NCBI RefSeq assembly: GCF_030296695.1
Contig: NZ_AP027737.1
Span: forward strand, 1,798,001-1,862,000
Direction of reading: 5' to 3'
Origin: Agromyces mangrovi
GTDB taxonomy: Bacteria > Actinomycetota > Actinomycetes > Actinomycetales > Microbacteriaceae
Length of the DNA: 64,000 bases
Within the stretch, counting starts at the first letter, position 1, and every line of letters begins with the position of its first letter. The notes beneath the pieces were generated by a model. That model was not told where the DNA came from, made no database searches, and saw only the letters and a program-made list of their open reading frames with translations. This document shows, one piece after another, positions 54,117-62,812 of this stretch. A program made the position numbers and the translations under genes.

Positions 54117-54947
54117 TCAGGTGACGTCGCGGCGCCAGCTCGTGACGTAGCCGATCAGGGTCGTCACGACCGCGATGGCGGCGAGCACGAGTCCGCCCTG
54201 CCACCACTCGAGTACGGCGCCCGACCCCATCGCGGCGATCGAGTAGAAGGATGCGCCGACGAGCGCGTCGCTCGCCGCACCCGGCAGGTACTTCCCGATC
54301 TCGGCGGTCACGTCGTTGAGCGTGGCGACGAGCCGCAGGATCGGCTCGACGAACTGGGTGAACGCGATCACGATCACGATCGCGGCGACCTGGTTCGGCA
54401 CGAGTGCGCCGAGGCCCACGCCGACGGCCGCCCAGAGGGCCATGGCGAGGATGCCGCGGCCGACCATCGCCCACGTGTCGGGGTCGTCGAGCGCCGGGTC
54501 GAGGTCCGACAGCGCCAGCGCGCCCGCGGCCGGCCCGATCGAGGCCGCCCAGCCGACCACGCCGAACACGACGCCGCCGACCACGAACAGCGCGGCGAAC
54601 TTCGCCCACAGCACGACCGCGCGGTGCGGGTTCGCCAGGAACGTGGGCGTGAGCGTCTGGTGTCGGAATTCGCTCGTGACTGCGAGCGCGCCGAGCAGCA
54701 CGGGGAAGACGTAGCCCACCGACGTGGCGAAGCTGTACATGAGGCCGGCCAGGTCGGCCTCCGGCGGGATCGCCGTCGCGCCGCCCGCGCCGCTCTGTTC
54801 CGGGTTGGCGACGGTCCAGCCGAAGAACGCCGCCAGGCCGCCCGCGAGCAACCCGATGTAGACCAACAGGATGAGCGCGAGCACCCACCACATGCGGGTG
54901 GTGAAGATCTTCGCGAACTCGGCGTTGACGGCGGGGAAGAAGCGCAT
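54117..54947 (-). CDS. ABC-2-type transporter permease
   Basis: This integral membrane subunit of about 276 residues has six hydrophobic helices (VLALILLVYIGLLAGGLAAFFGW near the start) and the ABC-2 motif VTSEFRHQTLTPTFLANP, typical of Nod/Nat-type exporters. ATG 54947 overlaps the ATPase stop; a GTG directly before it is an alternative, but the GGGAG ribosome site is better spaced for the ATG. With the ATPase it forms an efflux or peptide-export pair. Substrate unknown. Confidence 0.9.
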   Translation of the reverse strand: MRFFPAVNAEFAKIFTTRMWWVLALILLVYIGLLAGGLAAFFGWTVANPEQSGAGGATAIPPEADLAGLMYSFATSVGYVFPVLLGALAVTSEFRHQTLTPTFLANPHRAVVLWAKFAALFVVGGVVFGVVGWAASIGPAAGALALSDLDPALDDPDTWAMVGRGILAMALWAAVGVGLGALVPNQVAAIVIVIAFTQFVEPILRLVATLNDVTAEIGKYLPGAASDALVGASFYSIAAMGSGAVLEWWQGGLVLAAIAVVTTLIGYVTSWRRDVT

Positions 54948-55981
54948 CACTCGGCTCCCTTCCCATCGGTCTGTGCGGGTTCGTCGGGCGGTGACGGATG
55001 CTCCGCAGCGGCGTCGTCCGCGGCGTCGATCGCCTCGGTGGCATTCGTCGGTTCAGGGGCATCCGCCCCGCCGTCGTCTGCGGAGACCCCCTGCTCGCCG
55101 ACGAGGTTGAGGAACGAGTCCTCGAGGGCCGACTTCTGGCGGGCCAGCGCGTGCAGCTCGACGCCCGCGACGAACGCGAGGTGCCCGATGCGCGCCGGGT
55201 CGGGCTCGTCGACGATGAGGCCCTGTCGGCCCGTCGTGAACTCGAGACCCTCCGCCTCGAGCGCGGCGGCGAGCGCGGTGCGGTCGGGCGAGTCGACGAC
55301 CACGCGCGGCAGCGAGTCGGTCTCGAGCTCGGCGAGCGTGCCCTCGTGCACGAGTCGGCCCTTGGCGATGATCACGACGCGGTCGACGCTCTGCTGCACC
55401 TCGCTCAGCAGGTGCGAGCTCACGAGCACGGTGCGGCCCTCGCCCGCGAGCTGCTGGAGGAACCCGCGGATCCAGCGGATGCCCTCGGGGTCGAGCCCGT
55501 TGATCGGCTCGTCGAGCACGAGCACGCCCGGGTCGCCGAGCAGGGTGTTGGCGAGGCCGAGGCGCTGGCGCATGCCCATCGAGAACCCGCCGACGCGACG
55601 GTCGGCGTACGGGGTCATGCCGACGAGGTCGAGCACCTCGCCGACGCGCGAGCGCGAGACGCCGCCGGCCGTCGCCGAGATCGCGAGGTGGTTGCGGGCC
55701 GTGCGGCCGGGGTGGAAGCTCGCCGCCTCGAGCGCGGCACCGACCGTCTCGAGCGGCCGCTCGAGCTCGCGGTAGCGCTGCCCGCCGAAGGTCGCGGTGC
55801 CCTGCGAGGCGCGCACGAGGCCGAGCAGCACGCGCAGCGTCGTGGTCTTGCCGGCCCCGTTCGGGCCGAGGAACCCGGTCACGCGGCCCGGTTGCACGGT
55901 GAAGCTCAGGTCGTCGACGGCCGTCACGCCGCCGAAGTGCTTGGACAGCCCGTCGATCTCGATCGGCACGCCGGTCGGCAT
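54947..55981 (-). CDS. ABC transporter ATP-binding protein (CcmA/DrrA-like)
   Basis: This 344-residue ATPase has Walker A GPNGAGKTTTLRV, signature FSMGMRQRLGLA (a Met-Gly-Met variant of SGGQ seen in drug/bacteriocin exporters), Walker B VLVLDEPINGLDP and H-loop SSHLLSEV. A C-terminal extension of about 45 residues is acidic and Ala/Pro-rich (DDGGADAPEPTNATEA), probably disordered. It is coupled to the downstream permease. Likely exports an antibiotic-type or lipid molecule (family inference). Confidence 0.93.
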   Translation of the reverse strand: MPTGVPIEIDGLSKHFGGVTAVDDLSFTVQPGRVTGFLGPNGAGKTTTLRVLLGLVRASQGTATFGGQRYRELERPLETVGAALEAASFHPGRTARNHLAISATAGGVSRSRVGEVLDLVGMTPYADRRVGGFSMGMRQRLGLANTLLGDPGVLVLDEPINGLDPEGIRWIRGFLQQLAGEGRTVLVSSHLLSEVQQSVDRVVIIAKGRLVHEGTLAELETDSLPRVVVDSPDRTALAAALEAEGLEFTTGRQGLIVDEPDPARIGHLAFVAGVELHALARQKSALEDSFLNLVGEQGVSADDGGADAPEPTNATEAIDAADDAAAEHPSPPDEPAQTDGKGAE

Positions 55982-56043
55982 CAGGCACACCCCTCTCGTC
56001 GCACTCAGACTAGCGAGCGCCGTCGGCCCGGACTCGCAGCGAC

Positions 56044-56858
56044 TCAGTGCGGCGCGTGGTACTCCGCGTCGCCGCCCTTCCAGTACCCCTTCACGGTCGA
56101 CTGGTCGGCGCCGACGCCCCAGCGGTCGTGCACGAGGGCGCGCCCCGGCTTCACGACCGCCTGCTCGGCGGCGACGAACGCGAACAGGTCGCCCTCCGGC
56201 CGGTCGTCGGGTCCGAGGGCGTCGAGCGCGGCGATGAGCGCGGTGGTGCGGGCGGCCGCGTCGGCACCGCGGTGCACCCAGTCGACGCGCACGCCGGCGG
56301 GCGCGGACAGGTCGAGCTCGTGCGCGGCATCGGGCACCTCGACGAGCACGCGGCCCCGGGCGTCGGCGCCCGCGATCGCGAGGAATCGCCGGATCGCGGG
56401 CACCGCGGTCTCGTCGCCCGCGAGGAACCACGAATCGGGGGACCCGTCGAACACGGCCGACCCGCGCGGGCCTCCGACGGCGACGGGCGCGCCGATCGGG
56501 GCATCCGCCGCCCATCGACCCGCGATGCCGTGATCGCCGTGCAGCACGAACTCGAGGTCGAGCGTGCCGGCCTCCGCGTCCCACACGAGCGGCGTGTACT
56601 CGCGGCTCGGCGACTCGCGGTACGCCTCGATCGTCTCCGGCTCGGCACCGCCGGGGAAGAAGACGCGGATGTGGTCGTCGGCGCCCGGTGAGTCGAAGCC
56701 GCGCAGGTCGGGCCCCTCGAGGCGGAGGCGCACGTAGTTCGGCGACAGCTGCGTGCGCCCGGCGAGGCGGGCACGCCGGAATCGCAGGTCCAGGGGCGCC
56801 GCTCGCGGCGGAAGACCGTGTCGGTGGCGGGCGAGGGGCTCGTGGTGGACGGTTGCAT
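56044..56858 (-). pseudogene. Siderophore-interacting protein, second copy, frameshifted
   Basis: This SIP-family FAD reductase has LSPNYVRLRLEGPDLRGF, SREYTPL, LDLEFVLHGDHGIAGRWA, FLAGDETAVPAIRRFL and the C-terminal KGYWKGG. The frame breaks after FRRERRP at the run 56793-56796; one extra C on the coding strand joins it to LDLRFRRARLAGRTQL, giving 271 residues. ATG 56858 abuts a DtxR-type box and has TAGCCT six bases upstream, so it is probably leaderless and iron-regulated. It is divergent from the siderophore importer. Confidence 0.9.
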
Positions 56859-56876
56859 AAGGTTAGGCTAACCTAC
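56858..56876. promoter_or_regulatory. DtxR/IdeR-type iron box
   Basis: TAAGGTTAGGCTAACCTAC matches 17 of 19 positions of the DtxR/IdeR consensus. Its core AGGTTAGGCTAACCT (56860-56874) is a perfect inverted repeat around one central base. It covers the -10 region of the minus-strand SIP gene and lies upstream of the siderophore-binding protein, so iron-loaded repressor could silence both. Confidence 0.9.
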
Positions 56877-56999
56877 ATTCGTCCGAGGCCACGCGCTGTG
56901 CGAACGGCCTCACCACACGAGATCGACGGCGTCGTCGGTGGCGATTCCGCATGCCCGCGAACGCCGCTTCGTGCTGTCCGAAACCAGGAGATCACACAC

Positions 57000-58019
57000 A
57001 TGACCGTGAAGTTGACCAGGCCCCTGTTCGCGGCCCCGATCGCACTCGTCGCTGCCCTCGCGCTCGCGAGCTGCGCCACCGCGGGCGACGCGGGAACGGA
57101 TGCCGCGGAGGAGACGACCGACGCGACCGTCTCGTTCTCGTGGGACCGCAACATCGCCGGTGAGGACGAGGACCCGGAGTACGAGGCGACCACCGTCGAG
57201 GTGCCCGTCGACCCCGAGACCATCGTGGTCTTCGACATCGCGAGCCTCGACACCATCGGCGCGCTCGGCGGCGAGGTCGCCGGTGCCCCGCTCGAGAACG
57301 TGCCCGACTACCTCGAGGGCTACCTCGCCGACGACGCGTTCAACGCAGGCACGCTGTTCGAGGCCGACCTCATCGAGATCGAGGCGCAGCAGCCCGACCT
57401 GATCGTCATCGGCGGTCGCTCGGCCGGCCTCTGGGAGGACCTCAACGAGATCGCCCCGACCGTCGACCTCAGCCTCACCGGCACGTTCCTCGAGACCCTC
57501 GAGCGCAACACCACGTTCCTGGGCGAGGTGCTCGGCGCCGAGGACGAGGCGGCGGCCGCGATCGTCGAGCTCGAGGCGGGCATCGCCGAGGCGCAGGCCG
57601 CCACGGCCGACGCCGGCACCGGCCTCGGCATCATGGTGACCGGCGGCGAGCTCCGTGCGCTCGCGCCGTCGGAGGGCGCCGGCGCCCGCGAGGCCCGCGG
57701 CGGCCTCATCTACGACGTCTTCGGCGTGGACCCGGTCGTGGAGGACGTCGCCGCGGCCACCCACGGCGAGCCGGTCTCGTTCGAGTTCCTGGTCGAGCAC
57801 GACCCCGACTTCCTCTGGGTCGTCGACCGCGACGCCGCCACCGGCGCCGAGGACGCGCAGCCTGCTGCCGAGGTGCTCGACAACGAGCTCGTGCAGCAGA
57901 CCACGGCGTACGAGCAGGGCCAGATCGTCTACCTCGACCCGGTGGCCTGGTACATCGTCTTCGGCGGCATCGACACGACGCAGATCATGATCGACGACGT
58001 GCTCGCGATCGCCGAGTGA
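57000..58019 (+). CDS. Siderophore-binding lipoprotein (FecB/FepB type)
   Basis: This 339-residue class III solute-binding protein has a lipoprotein signal (LVAALALASC, Cys near residue 25). ETIVVFDIASLDTIGALGGEV and QQPDLIVIGGRS are typical of Fe-siderophore binding proteins, and the C-terminal half has VDPVVEDVAAATHGEPVSFEFL. AGGAG precedes ATG 57000. It is the first gene of the importer operon and lies downstream of the iron box. The siderophore type is unknown. Confidence 0.94.
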   Translation: MTVKLTRPLFAAPIALVAALALASCATAGDAGTDAAEETTDATVSFSWDRNIAGEDEDPEYEATTVEVPVDPETIVVFDIASLDTIGALGGEVAGAPLENVPDYLEGYLADDAFNAGTLFEADLIEIEAQQPDLIVIGGRSAGLWEDLNEIAPTVDLSLTGTFLETLERNTTFLGEVLGAEDEAAAAIVELEAGIAEAQAATADAGTGLGIMVTGGELRALAPSEGAGAREARGGLIYDVFGVDPVVEDVAAATHGEPVSFEFLVEHDPDFLWVVDRDAATGAEDAQPAAEVLDNELVQQTTAYEQGQIVYLDPVAWYIVFGGIDTTQIMIDDVLAIAE

Positions 58020-58046
58020 GCGACCTGGCCTGACGCGCACCACGCA

Positions 58047-59066
58047 GTGACCGCTCTCGCAGCAGACGCCACGGGCACCCCCACCCGCATCCGCCCCCGG
58101 CGGACGTGGGTGGGGGTGCTCATCGGCGTCGCCTTCCCCGTGCTCGCCGCCCTGAGCCTCTTCATCGGCGTCTCCGACGTCTCGCCCGCCGCGCTCATCG
58201 CGGGCGGACCCGACGGCGACGCGGCATCCCTCCTGCTCGTCAGCCGGGTGCCGCGCACGGTGAGCGCGATCCTCGTGGGTGCATCGCTCGCGATCGCCGG
58301 GCTCATCATGCAGATGCTGGTGCGCAATCGGTTCGTCGAGCCGGGCACGACGGGGGTCACCGAGTTCGCCACGCTCGGCATGCTCGTGGCGCTCATCTGC
58401 TGGCCGGCGATGCCGGTGTTCGGCAAGATGGGGGTCGCCGCGGTGTTCGGCCTGGTGGGCACCTGGGTGTTCCTCCGCGTCATCCGCCAGGTGCCGGTGC
58501 GCCAGCTCGTGCTGGTGCCGCTCGTCGGCATCATGCTCGGCGGCATCGTGGGTGCGGTCACCGCGTTCGTCGCCTACCGGCTCGACCTGCTGCAGTCGCT
58601 CTCGCAGTGGTCGCTCGGCAGCTTCGCGACGATCATGCAGGGCCGCTACGAGTACGTCTGGATCGCCGCGGTCATGGTCGTGGTCGCCTGGGTGGCGGCC
58701 GACCGGTTCAGCGTCATCGGCATGGGCGAGGAGTTCGCGACGAACCTCGGGCTCGACTACCGGCGCGTGGTCGCGATCGGCATGGTCGTCATCGCAGTCA
58801 TCACCGCTGCGGTGCTCGTGACGGCGGGCATGATCCCGTTCCTCGGGCTCGTGGTGCCGAACATCGTGAGCCTCATCATCGGCGACAACGTGCGCCGGTC
58901 CATCCCGTGGGTCGCGGGCCTCGGCGCGGTGTTCGTGCTCGCCTGCGACATCCTCGCCCGCACCCTGCGGTTCCCGTACGAGATCCCGCTCGGGGTCGTC
59001 GTCGGCATCGTCGGCGCCGGGCTGTTCCTCTGGCTGCTGCTGCGGAGGGGGAGTCGTGCGCACTGA
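58047..59066 (+). CDS. Iron-siderophore ABC permease 1 (FecCD family)
   Basis: This 339-residue FecCD permease has ten predicted helices. VSRVPRTVSAILVGASLAIAGLIMQMLVRNRFVEPG is the family signature, and the later GMIPFLGLVVPNIVSLIIGDN and FPYEIPLGVVVGIVGA complete the fold. The start is GTG 58047, 27 bases after the lipoprotein stop. It overlaps the second permease gene by 11 bases. It forms a heterodimeric channel with that permease. Confidence 0.94.
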   Translation: MTALAADATGTPTRIRPRRTWVGVLIGVAFPVLAALSLFIGVSDVSPAALIAGGPDGDAASLLLVSRVPRTVSAILVGASLAIAGLIMQMLVRNRFVEPGTTGVTEFATLGMLVALICWPAMPVFGKMGVAAVFGLVGTWVFLRVIRQVPVRQLVLVPLVGIMLGGIVGAVTAFVAYRLDLLQSLSQWSLGSFATIMQGRYEYVWIAAVMVVVAWVAADRFSVIGMGEEFATNLGLDYRRVVAIGMVVIAVITAAVLVTAGMIPFLGLVVPNIVSLIIGDNVRRSIPWVAGLGAVFVLACDILARTLRFPYEIPLGVVVGIVGAGLFLWLLLRRGSRAH

Positions 59067-60077
59067 GCTCGAGACCAGGGCGACGGATGCCTCCAGCCGG
59101 CCCGCGCCCGAATCCCGCCGTCTCGCCTGGGCCGACCCGCGGGTGCGCCTCGGGGTGCTCGCCGCGGTCGTCGGCGTGCTCGTCGCGGTCTACTTCTTCA
59201 CCGACGTGCCCGGGTCGCTCGCGTTCGCCCTGCAGGTGCGCGGGCTCACGGTCGCCGCGATGCTCGTCGTGGCGATCGCGGTGGGCGTGTCGACCGTCGT
59301 GTTCCACACCATCACGCAGAACCGCATCCTCACGCCGTCGATCATGGGCTTCGACGCGCTGTACCTGCTCATCGCCACCGCCCTCGTGTTCGTGTTCGGC
59401 GCGACCGCGTTCCTCCGGGCCGACCCGCTGGTGCTCTGGGCGGGCCAGCTCGTCGTGATGATCGGGTTCAGCATGCTGCTGTTCACGTGGCTGTTCGGCG
59501 GCAGGCGCCGGTCGATCCACCTCATGCTGCTCGTCGGCATCGTTCTCGGCACGTTCTTCCGCAGCCTGACCTCCTGGATGCAGGCCATGCTCGACCCCCT
59601 CGAGTTCCAGGTGCTGACCGACACCGCGTTCGCGTCGCTCACCCGTCCTGACGAGACGCTGCTGGTGCTGAGCGCGGTGCTCGTGCTCGGCGCGTGCGCG
59701 GCGATCGTGCCCTCCTCGGCACGCTCGACGTGCTCACGCTCGGCGAGCCCGCCGCAGTCGGCCTCGGCGTGCGCCACCGCCGGGTGGTCATGGTGCTCTT
59801 CCTGCTGGTCTCGGTCATGGTCGCTGCGTCGACCGCGCTGGTCGGGCCCATCCTCTTCTTCGGGCTCATCGTGGCGAACCTCGCGTACTCGTACGCCGGC
59901 TCGTTCCGGCACGTCTGGACCCTCCCGGCTGCCGCGCTCATCGGCGTGGTCTGCCTGCTGGCCGGGCAGCTCGTGCTCGAGCAGCTGCTCGGCTTCGGCG
60001 GCAGCCTCTCGATGGTCATCGAGTTCGCCGGCGGCCTCTTCTTCCTGTATCTCGTGCTGCGAAAGGGGGCGCGATGA
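59056..60077 (+). pseudogene. Iron-siderophore ABC permease 2 (FecCD family), frameshifted
   Basis: This second FecCD permease has ITQNRILTPSIMGFDALYLL and SLTRPDETLLVLSAVLVLGA in the first frame, and GTLDVLTLGEPAAVGLGV plus GPILFFGLIVANLAYSY after the break. The break is at the C run 59710-59712; one more C gives AIVPLLGTLDVL and about 340 residues, the normal length. GTG 59056 overlaps permease 1. It is probably intact in the organism. Its stop overlaps the ATPase start. Confidence 0.92.
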
Positions 60078-60832
60078 TCGCGCTCGACGGCGCCACCAAG
60101 CGCTACAACGGTCAGGCGGTGCTCGACGACGTGTCGCTCGAGCTGGGCGACGTGGGCGTGACCGCCCTCATCGGCCCGAACGGTGCGGGCAAGTCGACGC
60201 TGTTCGGGCTCGTCGGCCGGCTCATCCGCCCCGACGCGGGCACCGTGCGCGTCGACGGCGTGGACGTCGACCGGGCGCCGAGCCGCGAGCTCGCGAAGAC
60301 GCTCGCCGTGCTCCGGCAGGACAACCACATCGCGGCCCGCCTGACGGTGCAGGACCTCGTCGAGTTCGGCCGGTTCCCGCACTCGGGCGGCCGCCTGACC
60401 CAGGACGACCGCGAGCAGATCGACCGCGCCATCGCGTACCTCGACCTCGAGGACTTCCGCGGGCGCTTCCTCGACGAGCTCTCGGGTGGCCAGCGCCAGC
60501 GCGCGTTCATCGCGATGGTGCTCGCACAGGACACGCGCTACCTGCTGCTCGACGAGCCGCTCAACAACCTGGACCTCCGCCATGCGATCGACATCATGCG
60601 CCTGCTGCGCCGCGCGGCCGACGAGCTCGGCAAGCGCATCGTGGTCGTCATGCACGACATCAACTTCGCGTCGGTGCACGCCGACCGCATCGTCGCGCTC
60701 CGCGACGGCCGGGTGATCGCGCACGGCACGCCCGCCGAGGTGATGCGCCCCGACGTGCTCGCCGCCGTGTACGACGTCGACATCGACGTGCGCGAGGTCG
60801 ACGGCGCGCTGCTCGGGTACTACTACCGCTGA
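60074..60832 (+). CDS. Iron-siderophore ABC ATPase (FecE/FepC type)
   Basis: This 252-residue ATPase has Walker A GPNGAGKSTLFGLV, Q-loop LRQDNHIAARLTVQDLVEFGRFPHSGG, signature ELSGGQRQRAFIAMVLAQ, Walker B YLLLDEPLNNLD and H-loop VMHDINFASVHADR. These are diagnostic of FepC-type importers. ATG 60074 overlaps the permease 2 stop. It completes the four-gene siderophore importer (binding protein, two permeases, ATPase). Confidence 0.96.
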   Translation: MIALDGATKRYNGQAVLDDVSLELGDVGVTALIGPNGAGKSTLFGLVGRLIRPDAGTVRVDGVDVDRAPSRELAKTLAVLRQDNHIAARLTVQDLVEFGRFPHSGGRLTQDDREQIDRAIAYLDLEDFRGRFLDELSGGQRQRAFIAMVLAQDTRYLLLDEPLNNLDLRHAIDIMRLLRRAADELGKRIVVVMHDINFASVHADRIVALRDGRVIAHGTPAEVMRPDVLAAVYDVDIDVREVDGALLGYYYR

Positions 60833-60992
60833 GGTCGCCGCGCGGCATCGTCGGCATCCGCGTCGCCGCCCGCCGGTCCTCGAGGGGGCGGATGCACCCC
60901 TCGCGCGGGTCGCGCGCCGAGTGCTAGCGTGCGGGGTGACGGCCCTCGCGACGCTGCGGCGGCGAGGCATCCGTCGGCGCCGGAGGGGACGC

Positions 60993-62606
60993 ATGGCGAA
61001 CCAGGCACAGCGAGTGGGCGCAGGCCGCCCGCGCGAACAGTGGACCGGACAGGTCGGCTTCATCCTCGCGGCCATCGGCTCGGCCGTCGGGCTCGGCAAC
61101 ATCTGGCGCTTCCCCGGGGTCGCGTACGAGAACGGCGGCGGGGCGTTCCTCATCCCGTACCTCGTGGCGCTGATCACGGCGGGCATCCCGATCCTCTTCC
61201 TCGACTACGCGATCGGCCACCGCTTCCGCGGGGCGGCGCCCACTGCGTTCCGTCGGCTCGGCGGGCGCTGGCTCGAGGGGCTCGGCTGGTTCCAGGTCAT
61301 GATCGCGTTCGTGATCGGCCTCTACTACACGGCCGTCATCGCGTGGGCGCTCAGCTACTTCGTCTTCTCGTTCGACCTGCGCTGGGGCGACGACCCGGCC
61401 GGGTTCTTCGTGGGCGACTACCTCCAGGTCAGCGATCCCGGGTTCAGCCTCCAGTTCGTGCCGAGCGTGCTCATCCCGCTCGTGATCGTGTGGCTGCTGG
61501 CGCTCATCGTGCTGGGCGCGGGCATCGCGAAGGGCGTGCAGCGCGCGAACGTCGTCTTCCTGCCGCTGCTGGTCGTCGCGTTCCTCATCCTCGTGGTGCG
61601 CGCGCTGTTCCTCGACGGCGCAGCCGACGGCCTGAACGCGTTCTTCACCCCGAACTGGGCGGCGCTCGGCGACCCGAACGTGTGGATCGCCGCGTACAGC
61701 CAGATCTTCTTCTCGCTGTCGATCGCGTTCGGCATCATGATCACCTACGCGTCGTACCGCAAGCGCCGGGCGAACCTCACCGGCCCGGGCCTCGTGGTGG
61801 CGTTCTCGAACTCGTCGTTCGAGATCCTCGCGGGCATCGGCGTGTTCGCCACGCTCGGCTTCTTCGCGTTCCAGCAGGGCGTCGCGGTCGACCAGCTCGA
61901 GGGCCTCACCGGCGTCGGGCTGTCGTTCATCACGTTCCCGGCGATCGTGTCGCAGATGCCGGGCGGGCCGATCTTCGGCGTGCTGTTCTTCGGGTCGCTG
62001 ACGATGGCGGGCTTCACGTCGCTGCTGTCGGTGCTGCAGGTCGTCTCGGCGGGCTTCCAGGAGAAGTTCGGCCTGAACCCGCGGCAGGCGGCCGTGCGGG
62101 TCGGCGCGGTCTCGGCGCTGCTGTCGGTGCTGCTGTTCTCGACGACGACGGGGCTGCTCGCGCTCGACGTGGCCGACCAGTGGGCGAACAACGTCGGCAT
62201 CGTGGCATCCGCCGTGCTGACGACCGTGCTCGTCATCTGGGTGCTGCGCAAGGGATCCGAGCTGCGCTACCACCTCAATGCGGTGTCGACGTTCAAGCTC
62301 GGCGGGCTCTGGATCGTGCTGGTCGGCGTGCTCGCGCCGGTGGTGCTCGGGTACATGCTCATCCAGCGCATCGTGTCGCTCATCGTCGACGGCTACGGCG
62401 ACCTGCCGAGCTGGTACCTGGTCGTGTTCGGGTGGGGCACCATCGCGGTCATCCTGCTCGGTGCGCTCGTGCTGACCGTGGTGCGCTGGGGCTTCGACCC
62501 GGAGCGGTTCCTGGTCTGGCCGCCGTATCCCGCGGCGGGGGCGGGTGAGCGGATGCCTCGTGCCGACGCGCCCGACGGCCCGGCCGGGAAGGAGGATCGC
62601 ACATGA
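60993..62606 (+). CDS. Sodium-dependent methionine/alanine transporter MetP-like (NSS family)
   Basis: This 537-residue neurotransmitter:sodium symporter has about twelve helices. The Na+/substrate-site helix GFILAAIGSAVGLGNIWRFPGVAYENGGGAFLIPY lies near the N-terminus and FSLSIAFGIMITYASYRKR in the middle. The tiny gene immediately downstream encodes a MetS-like subunit, which assigns this to the MetPS methionine/alanine group. GGAGGGG precedes ATG 60993. It is coupled to metS by ATGA. Confidence 0.93.
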   Translation: MANQAQRVGAGRPREQWTGQVGFILAAIGSAVGLGNIWRFPGVAYENGGGAFLIPYLVALITAGIPILFLDYAIGHRFRGAAPTAFRRLGGRWLEGLGWFQVMIAFVIGLYYTAVIAWALSYFVFSFDLRWGDDPAGFFVGDYLQVSDPGFSLQFVPSVLIPLVIVWLLALIVLGAGIAKGVQRANVVFLPLLVVAFLILVVRALFLDGAADGLNAFFTPNWAALGDPNVWIAAYSQIFFSLSIAFGIMITYASYRKRRANLTGPGLVVAFSNSSFEILAGIGVFATLGFFAFQQGVAVDQLEGLTGVGLSFITFPAIVSQMPGGPIFGVLFFGSLTMAGFTSLLSVLQVVSAGFQEKFGLNPRQAAVRVGAVSALLSVLLFSTTTGLLALDVADQWANNVGIVASAVLTTVLVIWVLRKGSELRYHLNAVSTFKLGGLWIVLVGVLAPVVLGYMLIQRIVSLIVDGYGDLPSWYLVVFGWGTIAVILLGALVLTVVRWGFDPERFLVWPPYPAAGAGERMPRADAPDGPAGKEDRT

Positions 62607-62770
62607 CCGGCATCGCGATCGCGTTCCTGATCATCGCACTGCTCGTGGTGTGGGGCGGCCTCGTGGCGAGCATCCTGTACCTCCGGCGCAGGCCGGAGGC
62701 GGGCGAGTACCCGCCCGGCGGCGAGGACGACCACCGTGAGGACGAGGCGCCGATCGAGCACGACACCTGA
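62603..62770 (+). CDS. metS: MetS-like small subunit of the methionine/alanine NSS transporter
   Basis: This 55-residue protein has one transmembrane helix (GIAIAFLIIALLVVWGGLVASI) ending in LYLRRRPEAG and a short acidic tail. The IxFxIIxxxxxWGGLVASI pattern is that of the MetS small subunit needed for MetP function in corynebacteria. ATG 62603 overlaps the metP stop and is preceded by GGGAAGGAGGA. It is easily missed because of its length. Confidence 0.9.
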   Translation: MTGIAIAFLIIALLVVWGGLVASILYLRRRPEAGEYPPGGEDDHREDEAPIEHDT

Positions 62771-62800
62771 GGGCTGCGCGTCGTGGCCTGATGGCGTCGG

Positions 62801-62812
62801 TATGGTGAGCGC
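62801..62812 (+). promoter_or_regulatory. Leaderless-type -10 element of the LssY-C gene
   Basis: TATGGT (62801-62806) is followed by six bases and then ATG 62813, with no ribosome site. Same geometry as at hemA and hemB. Confidence 0.55.
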
